DNA from: Blepharisma stoltei
Lineage: Eukaryota > Ciliophora > Heterotrichea > Heterotrichida > Blepharismidae
Direction of reading: 5' to 3'
DNA: 64,000 nucleotides
Assembly: GCA_914767885.1 (NCBI GenBank)
Contig: CAJZBQ010000051.1
Coordinates: 976,501-1,040,500 of the forward strand
The notes below the pieces were generated by a model. The model had not been told where the DNA came from. It searched no databases and worked only from the letters and a program-made list of their open reading frames with translations. A program made the position numbers and the translations under genes. Of the stretch, positions 36,876-48,428 are shown piece by piece (the first letter of the stretch is position 1; each line of letters opens with the position of its first letter).

Positions 36876-39156
36876 TTAATTATTTGAGTTCAGTTGAAAG
36901 CTTGCAGATCCTGAAACTGGAAGAGGGCCTGACCAATCTCCTGTTACACGGTCAGACCATGTATAGTGATTTTCATAAGAAATATTATTATCAGTCTCTT
37001 CATTTTGGTTCTCCTTTGAGAAGCTGCTATTGTTTTCCATCACATTCAAAAATAAAGTTTTCATGTCCATATTTAGCACTTTTTCTAAATCCTCATCAAC
37101 AGGCAAAGATGAAAGTAGATCATCATTAGAAATCATTGTAAAATATCTTTCTCCTTGCCTGGTTTTAATATGATTTAACGCCGTTTTTTCAAAAATATCA
37201 TCACTAAACCCGTCCATTACTTTTCGACTGAATCTTCTCCTTAAACATGGAATTAAATTACTTAAGACTTGCAAACTAACTCCAAACATTTTTTTAAGCC
37301 AATAGTAAAGGAAATAAATATTTGCTACACAGATTAAAATAAAAAAAATAGTTTTTGAATAAAAATCTAAAGACCCAGTCAAGTAATAAAGCCCACAATA
37401 TATTGTAACAGCCGCTACCAAAATTGAGCGAACTTCCATCTCATTTAAAGCATCTCCATCATAAGGCTGCACTATGCTTTGGAAGTAAACGCAAAACAAA
37501 AGCAGCATCATGATAGTAAGTGCTTGAATACTTGTAGAAATATTTGCTAAAAATACTGAACAACAAACAATAAGGATTTTTCTATATAAGATGACTAATT
37601 CCCAATAATAAGATTTTGCCTTATATCCATTAAAAAGAAATCCAAATTGAAGCCGGACGCTTATTGAGTCTAAGCGTCGCTTATTTCTTCATAGAAAATA
37701 TAAAGAAAGAGTTGGAATTCCGATTCCTCAAACTAAAATAGAGGGAGCTGCAACAGTTACTGAATAAAATATGTGTCTATCATCCCAACACCTAATATCT
37801 AAATTATCTATAAGTCAATATTCTCCTTCTTCTATTTCTCTACAAGAAAACATCGCAAACATAGATTTGACTAAATTTGGATGATAAAGAAAAAGTAAAA
37901 TGACAATGGTAGAAGTCAAATCATTTTTAAATGATGTTAAAGTCTTTTTATAAATTGCCACAGATCCTCACATCTCTTACCCCACCCTTTTAAATTGGTA
38001 TAAAAAATCCTGTTCTAATTTAGAGGGTTGTTTTTAAAATAAATATATTTAAATTTTTTTAAAAATTAATAAGTGAATACAATATTTTTATTTTTAATGA
38101 AGAAACAATTAAAAAAATTAATCATTTAAGTGTTAAAAACTGTTTAAATAGCATTCTACTTGCATTTTGTCTATTAAATTAATTCAGAACTTATTTTATA
38201 AATACTAGTATTTTTATCTTTAATTTTTTTAAAAAATTTTTTTAATAAGTATTTTCATAAAATAAATTCCTATTGAAATAATTTAATTCCTCGCATTTAG
38301 GCTATAACACCTTTTAAATTATTACTGATGTTTTGTTCCAATTAAAGGGGGAGTTAGGTAAAAATTAAATAAAAATCTTTAAAATTTCTATTTTTTTTGT
38401 TTGTTGAGAATTAATTTTCAGATAGGGAGTTAGAATAAAATTGATATAATTGCTATAATTATAGGGATAATACTCATTATAACAAGCTTGCTGAAGTATA
38501 CTTGGTTATTTCCTTGACCTTCATCTAAAAAGCAGTCATAAGAAAAAAATTCTTGACTCACTGATCCAGTGTCATTCTGAACTGAAAAAAGCTGAGATAC
38601 ACTCGAAGGCCATTGCAAATGAAAAGTAGTCATTAGCGTAACAAGCTGCAAATAGTTCACAAAAATTTTTATATATATTGACTGTACTGATTTGGGCTTA
38701 TATGCAGAATTTCTAGTTGTTTTTACCATTATTCCTCATACAATTATCATAACCAATACTATTCCTACTACTTTAAAAGCGTTAGAAACTAGGTCTGGGC
38801 ATTTTCCACAAGTATTAGTGCTTGTTCTTGAGTAGCCACTAGCACATGCTTGGCATAAATTTCCTGTATAGCCTTCATGACAAAGTCCAGTAAAAGAAAG
38901 ATGAGGGGGCAATGGAGATCCTAAACAAGACGAAGGCTTAGGACATTCCATAAAGTTATCTGACATATTATGTGGCCTTCAATATCCTTTTTGTGGTACA
39001 ATAGTATAATTTCCATAACAAGTTGCTGAATGCGATGGGCAAGCTATACATTCAGTGTTTGTAGGATTTAAACTATAATACCCAGGTCCACAAACTTCAC
39101 AATTAACACCTATAGTAGCTTCTCCTACTATACATAGCCGAAGTGTTACATCAACC

Positions 39157-39235
<79 letters not shown>

Positions 39236-42200
39236 TACTTAGTTACTTAGGTATTTAAGGTGTTTTGATTTCTTCAGCAGGATGATTTAGGCATGCTTGA
39301 GCCCATCCTTTTAACTCCCAACTGGTGACGTCACCAAGCACTCCTGGATCGGTTAGCCCGATCTGGCCGTCTATAAAGTTCCGCCTCAGCAGGGCCAGAA
39401 ATCCCGTGCCGGCAGCGTTGCCTCGCCCGAACTCGACTCCTGCGCGTGTTCTGCCTAAGGGTCACCCTCCTCGGTGTGTCAAGCAGCAAACCCAGGTAGA
39501 GCTTATTATCTTGGACCAAAGAAATACCCTATGCGGTATTCCATATTGGTATTGCTGATAAAAGGCCACGTGGAAAACTGAACCCCATAATAATAAAAGC
39601 GAGTGAAGGAATAGTTCTCGGAGAGAACTAATTCCGCACTTAGCCATTTTATTATTATCTACATCAACCTTTACAGAAGGAATAAAAGTTGTATCAGTCG
39701 AAGCTTTTGACTGTTTTGAGGTATCTATACCTGCCGACGTTATTTTTATAGAAATGCTTGTTCCTGGCTTAGCTGAGACTATGAAGCTTGTGAAAATGTA
39801 TAATCCATTAACAGCTGTCGTTTTTGTGGTCCCTGATATTGTTGTCGAAGTTGAATCCTCAGGGAAAAGTTGGGCTGTGCTTGAGCTATCAGTTGATACA
39901 ATATTTCCATAATAATCAACTAGTACTAGTGTTATATTTTCAGTTGTTATTTGGCCAGATGCTATATTTTCAATTGAGGTTACAGTAGGGATCTCCTCAA
40001 GTTTTCTATAATTTATTAAATGTCCATCTTTATCAACTGCCATCAATTTTATTGCAAATGAAGAAATTTCTGGAGCATAAGCAGCTTTGTTATCACTAAA
40101 CGAATTTCCATTTGTTATTGGGCAAATATCTTCCCAATTTATTCCTCCCCCATTATATTTGGCATAATTTTCTGTAAAGCTATTATATGTGATATTAAAC
40201 GCACAATTAGTAAAATCTGAGCAGGCTAAATTTAATCCTCCTCCATTTCCAGCTGAAGGGCTAGTTCCAACAGCATCACTAGTAGTATTTGCAATATTTC
40301 CTACAAATATTGACGAGGATACATTTAAACTAACATCATTTGTGTAGATTGCACCTCCCAAAGATGCTGAATTATTCCAAAATAATGATTCTTTTATGAC
40401 ATAAGGACTGCATATTTCTATGTCACTTGATGTTGATAAATAGATAGCTCCACCTATTTCAGCAGTGTTTCCTTGGTAATAGCAATTGCATATATACACT
40501 GATAAGCAAGAAATGCATGCTAATGAACCTCCATTGGTGCCATACCCATTATAGAATTTTGAACCTTTTATAGTAACTGAGTTCATTTTTGATCCATAAA
40601 TAGCCCCAATCCTATAATTTTTCATGACTGTGTCGTAGATTTCTAAACCACTTTCGTAACCGATTATCACCCCTCCTACATCTTTACTATATGAGTCATA
40701 AAATCCGCTGTCTTTTATTAGCAAAGTGCTGCTTGAGTATGACAGAATAGCTCCGCCTCCTCCACTTTTGGCACTATTTTTATTAAAAGTGCCATTATAT
40801 ATATTCACAGTACTCGAAATAGAATAAATAGCCCCTGCTGAGTTCGAGCTTACCCCATTTGTAAACGTGGTGTTATAAATATCAGCTGTGCTTTGTGTAG
40901 CTGCATATATAAAGCTGCCTTCCTCTCCACTCTGGCTAGAACACTCAGAGTTTGCTATAGTTGCCTCTGATAGAGTCAAAAGGACTCCAGGAGTAATAAA
41001 AGATGCAATATTTTGAGTTATAGTTGATGATTCAATGTATATAGAAGAATCAAGGAGAGCAATGGTAGCTTCATTTGTCGAATTATTATAAGAAATTGTG
41101 GAATCTAAAATTAAAGAAGCAGGAGTAGTTGACCCTAACATGTAAATTGCTGATCCTTTATTGCTGCACTTATTTTCTTTTATATAAGATTTGGTGATAT
41201 TAAAAAATGAATTTTGCTCAATGGATTTTTAAATGGCATTCAATTCGAGAGAAATTAATTTTGCTCACTCCCTCATAGAATTTTATTATGGTTTGTTTTT
41301 TAAATTCTGCGGTTTAAGTTTGGAGATAAACAGATGAAATTATCCTCAGTGCATCAAGAGGCTTGGTTTTACCAATTAGCACATCCAAGATGACCCTTAG
41401 CAAAGCATGCACCGAAGCTAAGCCTGACAAGAGCGAAGGCAAGGCACCAGATGTGAAGTGCAGCTTTGGTTGGCGGGAGCATTATTTTAGAATTTCTGCA
41501 CATATGGTGCGCCATTTTAAATGACATAATGGGCCTTGAATCACTATTTTTGGCTTCCGTTCTTTGGGAGCGGCGCGCGGCACCTTTAAAAACTGAATTT
41601 AAGTTAATTTAAAAAACTTTGCTCAACGAAAATTGCGCCGCCTGAAATCTTCGCTGTATTCCTTATAAATGTACAAGCCATACAGTAAAACTTAGAGCCT
41701 GATCCTGAAGAAACTGCACCTCCACTTTTAATTGCTTCATTATTAGAAAAAATGGTATTTTCACATTTTATAAGCGAAAAATCGTTAAATCTGGCTCCTC
41801 CTGAGAATTTTCCTATATTATTTGTAATCACAGAGTTTTTATCCTCCCAATAATCATAGTCTAGCTCTATTGGTGTTGCAGCGTTATGAGAAAATATGCA
41901 GTTATTAGTAATAATATGTGAATACATATCAGAGTTTGCCGTATAAATTACTGCTTGACCTGAATTTTCAGTAAAATTAGTCGATTCTATTGTTAGTGTT
42001 GAGTACCAGTCCTTATACTCAGAATCAATTTCTACATGTGATACATATTAAAATGGCGACTAGCCAGCCCTTTTTTTCAAAACCTGTAGGCGACAGGGCG
42101 TTGGGGACCTTTTGGAAGGGAATTTGGGGCTCAGTATGTATATCCGCCTAGATTTTTTCCTTGGCACAGGGGGGCGCAAGATCAAATTTGATTGACCTCT

Positions 42201-45200
42201 GCGAATTTAATGTCAGGGTTTTACCTAGGGGAAATGGCTTCCAAAGTTGGAGAGGAACGCTCAGCTATGCCAAAGAAACCCACTTGGTCAATTGGGTAAC
42301 TTCCTAGCATGAAACTGGGCGTTACGTCCCAGGCTGAATTTCCATTTTGGCCGAATCTTATACAAGAAAATTGTTTTCAAATTTTCGTCTGTTGGTATAG
42401 AAATTTCCCTTAGATGGCGCTGTTTGCCCTTGATTTGCCCACTGAAAAAATTTTTTGGTTCGACCAGTACCATATGGTTTGGTCAAACCAAAAAATTTTT
42501 TCAGTAGGCAAATCAAGGGCAAACAGCGCCATCTAAGGGAAATTTCTATATACGGCACGGCGGATCAACCTCGGGTAGCGAATGCATATCTTCGTCCAGA
42601 AGAAGAAACACTTTGAAGGCTGTTAGACAGTTGAAGGTGGGCAGCCGATAAAGCGTTATGGGTGAAGGTAAGCTCTTAGGTCGGAAAACGGCGGACTTCT
42701 CTATATATTAAGTTAATACTAATGTTAATTCTACATGTAGAGATGCACCCAGTCTTCCTATATTTGAAGAAAATTCACAATCTGAAATCAGAAAAAAACC
42801 ATCAAAAAAATATAATGCAACAGCTCCAGAATCGCTTGAATTGTTTTCAACAAATTTTGTAGAAGCGATCCATGAGTTACTATTTCGATCAAGCATAACT
42901 GAGTTATCTATATAAATTGCAGCTCCATAAGTAGCACAATTTTGAGAAAAATTTGAATCCTTTATTGAAAAAGTAGCCACCTCAGTCAAAAAACCACTAT
43001 TTTCCATATAAATGGCTCCGCCTGAAAATATTCCTACAAAATTATTGAAAAAATTGCATGAATCTATTGAGACTGACATCAATCCACTTCCTGTTTGCTC
43101 AATATATATCGCCCCTCCTTTTAAAGGCGACGAATTTCAGCTAAAATCATCATTTTCTAGCAAAAGAGATTTTCCAGAAAACAAAAGTCCTCCTCCTTTA
43201 CTGCCAATGTTCCACTGGAAATTTGTGTCTTTTATTTGCATGACTAATATATTTCCCTTGGCATAAATCGTCCCATAGCCTTCATTTGCCATATTCAAAC
43301 TTGTATATACGGTTGAGCCTATAATATCAGTTTGATTACCTCCATTTATATACAAAATAGTTGGATAATCAGCTGAGTTGCCTATATTGCGTTCAAAAAT
43401 CACATCATTTAAAAGTGTAATATTTGTATTATAAATAAAATGGTATTCGGTCCGAGAGAAATTAGCTTTGCTAATTTTCTCTCCCTCAGCAATTTTATTT
43501 ATGGGGTTGAGTTTTCTCTCGAGAACTTCTGCACAGCAATACCTGTTTAACTTTGGTGATAACAAAAGGAACAGCTCCTCAGTGCATTCAAGAGGCTCAG
43601 AGTTTTACCCCTCAGCACATCCCCACGGGAGGATGACCCTTAGGCGGAACACGCCCAGGAGCTGAGTCAAGGCAAGGCAACGGCAACGCGTCGGGTGAGA
43701 TGTGCGGCGACTGGAGGCGAAGCGTCGATAGCAGACTTGGCCCATGGGCTGACCATTACGATTACAGATGGCTCCGTGATGTCACTAGTTTGCTATAGCC
43801 CTATTTATTAGGGTGCGGCACTAGACACCTTAAATACCAGATACTAAAAGTTAAGTTAAGCAATATTTGTGTTATTTATCCATAAGAAAGGTGTTGAAAA
43901 AGTTGCGAAATTATTAATAATTTTTGAATTTTCAATAGTCAGGTTTATCAATGTATTCATAAACGCTAAAGATGAAAATTCTATAGATACCGGAGATGTA
44001 ATTAGGTTTTTTAAATAAATATTGGGATTTGCTTTCCATGCTGAAAATACTAACTTCTCCAATACTAATAAAATTTTTTAAGGTATTAACTGAGCTATAG
44101 TATAATAATACAAACATTTTTATTCAGTTTTATATACTATGTGAGGATTGTGAAAAATTTATTTACTGTAAAAATATGTGTTAAAAAATATTTAAAATAA
44201 TAAATTTATTTATCTGAAAAACTATAGAATCTTTATTTGAATATACGAAGGTTAAGCTGTTTACAGTATTGCTTATAACTCCATTCGAAGTAATATTAAC
44301 GTTGCTTAAGTTCAAATTCACAAGTTTTGTAAAATCCCACATCCCTGAGCCTCCTGAGTTATTATTGGCAAAATTTATTGCACCCCAATTAAAAGTCCTA
44401 TATTTTTTATAAGCACGCACCTTATTGCCATTAGACGCTGTTACAATAGAAGTCTGACCAAAAATATAATTATCAAGGATAACTGCATTTGATATATAGA
44501 CTAATGCTCCTTTTTCAGCCCCATTATATTCAATAGTTACATTGCTTCAATAAATATTCTGCAGCTCAGTTTGGTATTGAGCTGCAAAAATTCCATAATA
44601 AAATCCATAATTATGAGAAAATATTGTGTCTTCAATATCCACATGTTCCATAAAATAATCTTCTAATTGATTCTGATGGTTTATTGTTGATTTCAGCTGT
44701 AGAGTTATAGGTTTTAAATAAATCAAAGCTGAGTACACCACATTATAAGAAAAAATGCAGGAATAAATTGTGAGGCATCTAAAAGTTTCTAGATAAATCA
44801 AAGCATCGTCAGCTGCATTTAATGAAGAATAAACAGCATTATTTTCAAAGTTCACTTCTCCAATAATCACATCTTGAGCTTTAGCAGCTCAGAAAAATCC
44901 TTTTAGTGTCAATGATGAAGAATATTCAAAACCATTATTCAGCCTCGTAACCTTTCCTCAATAATACGCAAAGTCCCCACAGCCATAAGTAAATCCAGAA
45001 GCATCATCGCAGGTTTGAAATACAACTACAGCAGATCCAGAGCTAGGATTCGTCCTTATGTTATCAAAATCAACGCCATAAAGTCAGACACCTCCTCCAC
45101 TATTAAAAATCAAGGAATTTTCTTCCATTCTTCAATTTTTGAATATAACATTATTCAGATCTAATACAGTCCCACTTTGTACCTCAAATAAATTTCAGTT

Positions 45201-47206
45201 ATGGAATTTTTGACATTGGCTTGATTCTGTAAAATTAGTAATTGTGTTTCCTCTGTCATCCTTATAGCTACCATCAAATTGTAGACTTACAGATGGGCAA
45301 TATGAGCAATACTCATCCAAACAGCTATTACGCCCATGAACCCATTCATTTCCATCAAAAATGACATTGCTTATACCTAAGTATTCAGTATTTAGGGTCG
45401 AAAAAGTCATTATATTTCAGTCAGGCTTTGGCTTAAGATATACAACAGTAGTGTCATTTTCAGTATTTATAAATAAGAATTTTCTCTGAACTTTAGAATT
45501 ATAAGGTTTATGAGAGTCTGCTGAGGTAACTGACATGATATTTGTTTTATTCAACTCAGTTAAATAATGGACTCCATCGTTAAGCAATATGACAACTGAA
45601 TATTTAGTATTTATTACAGTCAATGCAAGCGCTAAAGACTCAAACGGATTTTCATAAGTTCCATTTCCTCCAGCTTCATCATCCGTATTAAGCGACGTCA
45701 CATAATAAAAAGTTGGATTCAAAGCCGTTGAGTTATCATCTTTATGGTCAGAAGGCAAACACAGAGGATAAGTGTCTGCAATTAATTTAGCTGAATATCC
45801 GCAAGGGCAAGCCTTTACACAATATCCATAAAACTGATAATAAGAATCTTTACACGTATAGCACTGTCCATCATTTTCTCCATAACAATATTTGCAATTT
45901 TTATCACTGCATTGATATTTTATTTCAGGTTCACAATTAAGCCAAGAATAAGCACATTGGCTAGAGTCGCAGTTTTTTATACAACTATCCTGACTACTAA
46001 ATAGCATTTCTGTATTGCAATTTAGTGATGCACAGTTGTCTATGCTTTGGAAAGTTGATAAAGAGTAACTAACCAGCTGCAAATGCATATAGAATAGCAT
46101 TAAAGTTGTATTTTTGCATTGTTTAGATGGATCTGAGCTAAATTGGTCATAATAGCAATCTGCTATCATGCAGTTTTCATTGCATTGGCCATAAATGGTA
46201 TGATTACAGCCTGTGGTACATTGGCAATCATGCCCATCATAGTCACAGCTAGCTACTCAGCATGAAGCTTGGCAAACACCATTATTTATATCTTTATTAA
46301 AGCAGCCACTATTGCATTCCCCACAAAAATAATTATCGTATGCACAACTAATATCATCACATTCAGGATCACATTGAAAATTATTTAACATCTCTGCCGA
46401 ACATCCAGGAGCACAGTCGCAGTCTGTTCCGTCATAATCGCACTCTTCAACATAGCAAAATGGACTGCAGACTCCATCATTTATCATTCACCAGTAGCAG
46501 CCATCTGCGCATGTGCTATTTTCACAGTCCCCAAAATCAAAATTACAGTCAGCATTATTACAAACCTTGTCGCAAATTCCGTTACCTAATAGAGAAGATG
46601 TACAGTTTATGCTGCATTCTTGACAATAACTTTCGCCGCTATAGCAACTATCAGTATTGCATGATGAGTAGCAAGCATTTCCGAGCATATCTTGATAGCC
46701 TGAATTATTTTTACAAGAATTATTACAATATCCACAGTCTCCTAAATCTCAGCCGCATTCAGCATAATTGCAAGTGATATCACAAATTCCGTTGCCTAAT
46801 AAGCCAGGGTCACAGCCATTATAATAAACGCACTCAAAATATGGTACATGATTTTCAGTAGAATCTTTTGATTTTTTTTTCTAATAAGGCATTTGTTTTA
46901 ACTTAATGGATTTTTCTTATCAATGTCTCACTATCAATATTTTTTCCAAGGAAACATCACAAATTTAAAAATGTCCTTTTAAATATATAAATCCTCAAAA
47001 TAGCAGTCAGAATTTGAAAAATCAAATGCTTGCAAAGATCCTGAGGCGTCATAATTGCAATATTCAGTCATACAATTTGTATCGCAGTAGCTGTCACCTT
47101 TCTATATGATAATTACATAAGAATCCGGGCATCAATTCTTGTTGCAAGTTATGAGTGAGCCACTTACAAAAGAAAGAAAATAAAACGCAGTAAAAACAAT
47201 TAGCAT
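36876..47206 (-). CDS. Array gene E: complete surface protein gene with seven inserts
   Basis: ATG at 47204-47206 (signal MLIVFTAFYFLSFVSGS), TAA at 36876-36878. Removing the intron and seven inserts (161, 202, 443, 699, 405, 513 and 462 bp) leaves 7431 nt, 2476 aa. About 28% of the locus is inserted DNA. Architecture as in C; closest to D. A conserved Trp between two membrane spans (SILFWGSVAIYKK) is encoded by the TGA that overlaps the boundary of the insert at 37971. Reading it correctly therefore depends on which boundary copy excision keeps. Confidence 0.88.
37971..38432. mobile_element. IES with unequal TNA boundaries (TCA / TTA) in gene E
   Basis: TCA at 37968-37970 and TTA at 38430-38432 flank 462 bp. 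Gene D has the empty site with TCA. It contains a nested MITE (37980-38356). Keeping TCA gives Trp (TGA); keeping TTA would give a TAA stop. Confidence 0.75.
37980..38356. mobile_element. Nested MITE with TTA target repeat
   Basis: TTA at 37977-37979 and 38354-38356. Ends CCCCACCCTTTTAAATTGG and CCAATTAAAGGGGGAG are inverted and match the family seen at 12074-12369. Confidence 0.8.
39162..39674 (-). mobile_element. Retroposon with a long (TAAG)n tail, 15-bp target duplication
   Basis: TACATCAACCTTTAC at 39147-39161 and 39660-39674. The left end is about 75 bp of CTTA repeats, the element's 3' tail on the minus strand. The head at the right is ATAATAATAAAATGGC. Removal restores FIPSVKVDVTLRL. 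Confidence 0.9.
41222..41626 (+). mobile_element. Retroposon-like insert, 9-bp target duplication TTTGCTCAA
   Basis: Repeat at 41213-41221 and 41618-41626; gene D has it once. Head TTTTTAAATGGCATTC, tail AATTTAAGTTAATTTAAAA. Body related to 43428-43870 (CATTCAATTCGAGAGAAATT compared with GTATTCGGTCCGAGAGAAAT). Confidence 0.85.
42040..42738 (+). mobile_element. Retroposon carrying a nested foldback, 10-bp target duplication
   Basis: TTCTACATGT at 42030-42039 and 42729-42738. Head ATACATATTAAAATGGCGAC, tail TTAAGTTAATACTAATG; body homologous to 5518-6096 and 34193-34753. Confidence 0.85.
42396..42552. mobile_element. Foldback element inside the retroposon
   Basis: Arms of about 70 bp: TATAGAAATTTCCCTTAGAT with GGCGCTGTTTGCCCTTGA on the left, complement on the right; loop near CATATGG. 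TA-flanked. The related retroposons at 5518 and 34193 lack it. The arms share an AGATGGCGC core with the foldback at 621-848. Confidence 0.85.
43428..43870 (+). mobile_element. Retroposon with (TTAAG) tail, 9-bp target duplication AATATTTGT
   Basis: Repeat at 43419-43427 and 43862-43870. Head ATAAATAAAATGGTATTC, tail AAAGTTAAGTTAAGC. Confidence 0.85.
44054..44255. mobile_element. IES with TAA target repeat, 202 bp
   Basis: TAA at 44051-44053 and 44253-44255; gene D has the empty site (AATACTAAGCTG). AT-rich; terminal similarity weak (CTTC near both ends). Confidence 0.8.
46842..47002. mobile_element. IES between 9-bp repeats CTCAAAATA, 161 bp
   Basis: Repeat at 46833-46841 and 46994-47002, in the LNR exon. 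Gene F has the site without the insert. AT-rich, no head or tail of the retroposon type. Confidence 0.8.
47102..47116 (-). other. 15-nt intron in gene E
   Basis: GTAATTATCATATAG on the minus strand at the family-wide position, with an in-frame TAG. Confidence 0.9.
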
Positions 47207-47222
47207 ATTTTATATTATAAAA
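47207..47222 (-). promoter_or_regulatory. Conserved TATAATATAAA box before the gene E ATG
   Basis: TTTTATAATATAAAAT touches the ATG, nearly identical to gene D. Further upstream the block AAATTAACTGCTAAG is shared with D. Confidence 0.5.
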
Positions 47223-48428
47223 AAGATTACATATGTTATCATATTTGTACATAAATACTAAATTAACTGCTAAGAAATATTTCTTATTTTTTTATAAAAT
47301 TCAAGCTTGCTATGTTTTCGATATAGTTTACTCTTCACTTCTAATAGGTTTTATTAAAATAGAGTTCAAATTATCAAAAGAGCTTGCTTACATGAATCAA
47401 GGGAATAGAAGTAGAAGATAAATTTTCTGATTTCAAAACATTTTCAAGATGTAAGACTTATTTATTTAGCATAGGACCGATGATGCCATTATGTACAGAG
47501 CAAATTTGAAGAAGGGCGTCATAAAATGATAAGAATAGTTTAATTTTTGTAAAAAATGGGTTCTAGATCGAATTTCTTACTAAAGAAATTTAGAATATAA
47601 TTCTAAAAAATAATGATGTTTATTATAAAAAATATTAAGAAAAATTCTAAATTTATCATCAGCGAGGCGATTCGCTTGCTTTATATTTTAATAATTTTAT
47701 TATAAAGTCCTAGAAAAATTAATAAATAAATTTCTTCTATTCCAATATTAATTAGAAAATTTATAATTTATAAATAAAGAGGATTATTCATAGCACCTAA
47801 ACTTTATTTATTGATCTCTAATTAATAAAAGTGTATTTTTATAAAAAAATTAAAAAAAAATCAATTGAGTTGAAAACAAAAATAAAGTTAGCAGAGAGCG
47901 CTTTAGTTTAATGCTTTATTTTAACACCCATCTTGCTTATAATAAAAAATAAGTAGATAACCTTGCTATACTATTATAAAGAGTAAATTGGTTAATTCAT
48001 TTCATTGAAATAATTTCAATGGGCTTATATATGAAAAAAATAAAGCTATATATTGAATATAACTAATTTGTCTTCAGATCGAAAATATATAATTTTTAAA
48101 AAGTCCATATATTTATTTAATCCTTTAAAATTTGTGCTAAGAAAGTATCATTTTTAAAATATAATTAAAAATGTAAAATTTACTAGCGTAATTATTCTGC
48201 TTGTAGGATTTTATTCCATTCCAATAGAATGATTTCACACTTAAGGAATTCATTTTACAATAATTAGATTATAATATATAATGGTCATAAGAACAGTGAA
48301 TTAATTTAAATTAATTTTTTTTCTAGTTCATCTATATAAAGCAATCTAGGTTTTTTTGTTTAAAAATTATTATGGAAATCATATATATTATAAAACAATT
48401 GAAATTTTTAATATTAAGGCTAATCTAT
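47223..48428. other. Spacer between gene E start and gene F stop
   Basis: About 1.2 kb of very AT-rich sequence. I see no gene or clear mobile element, apart from the short upstream block shared with gene D (about 47254-47272). Confidence 0.6.

Noticed and set aside
39155-39240. CTTA tandem repeat as a telomere or centromere repeat
   Set aside because: It sits inside a coding exon as the 3' tail of a retroposon with a perfect 15-bp target duplication.
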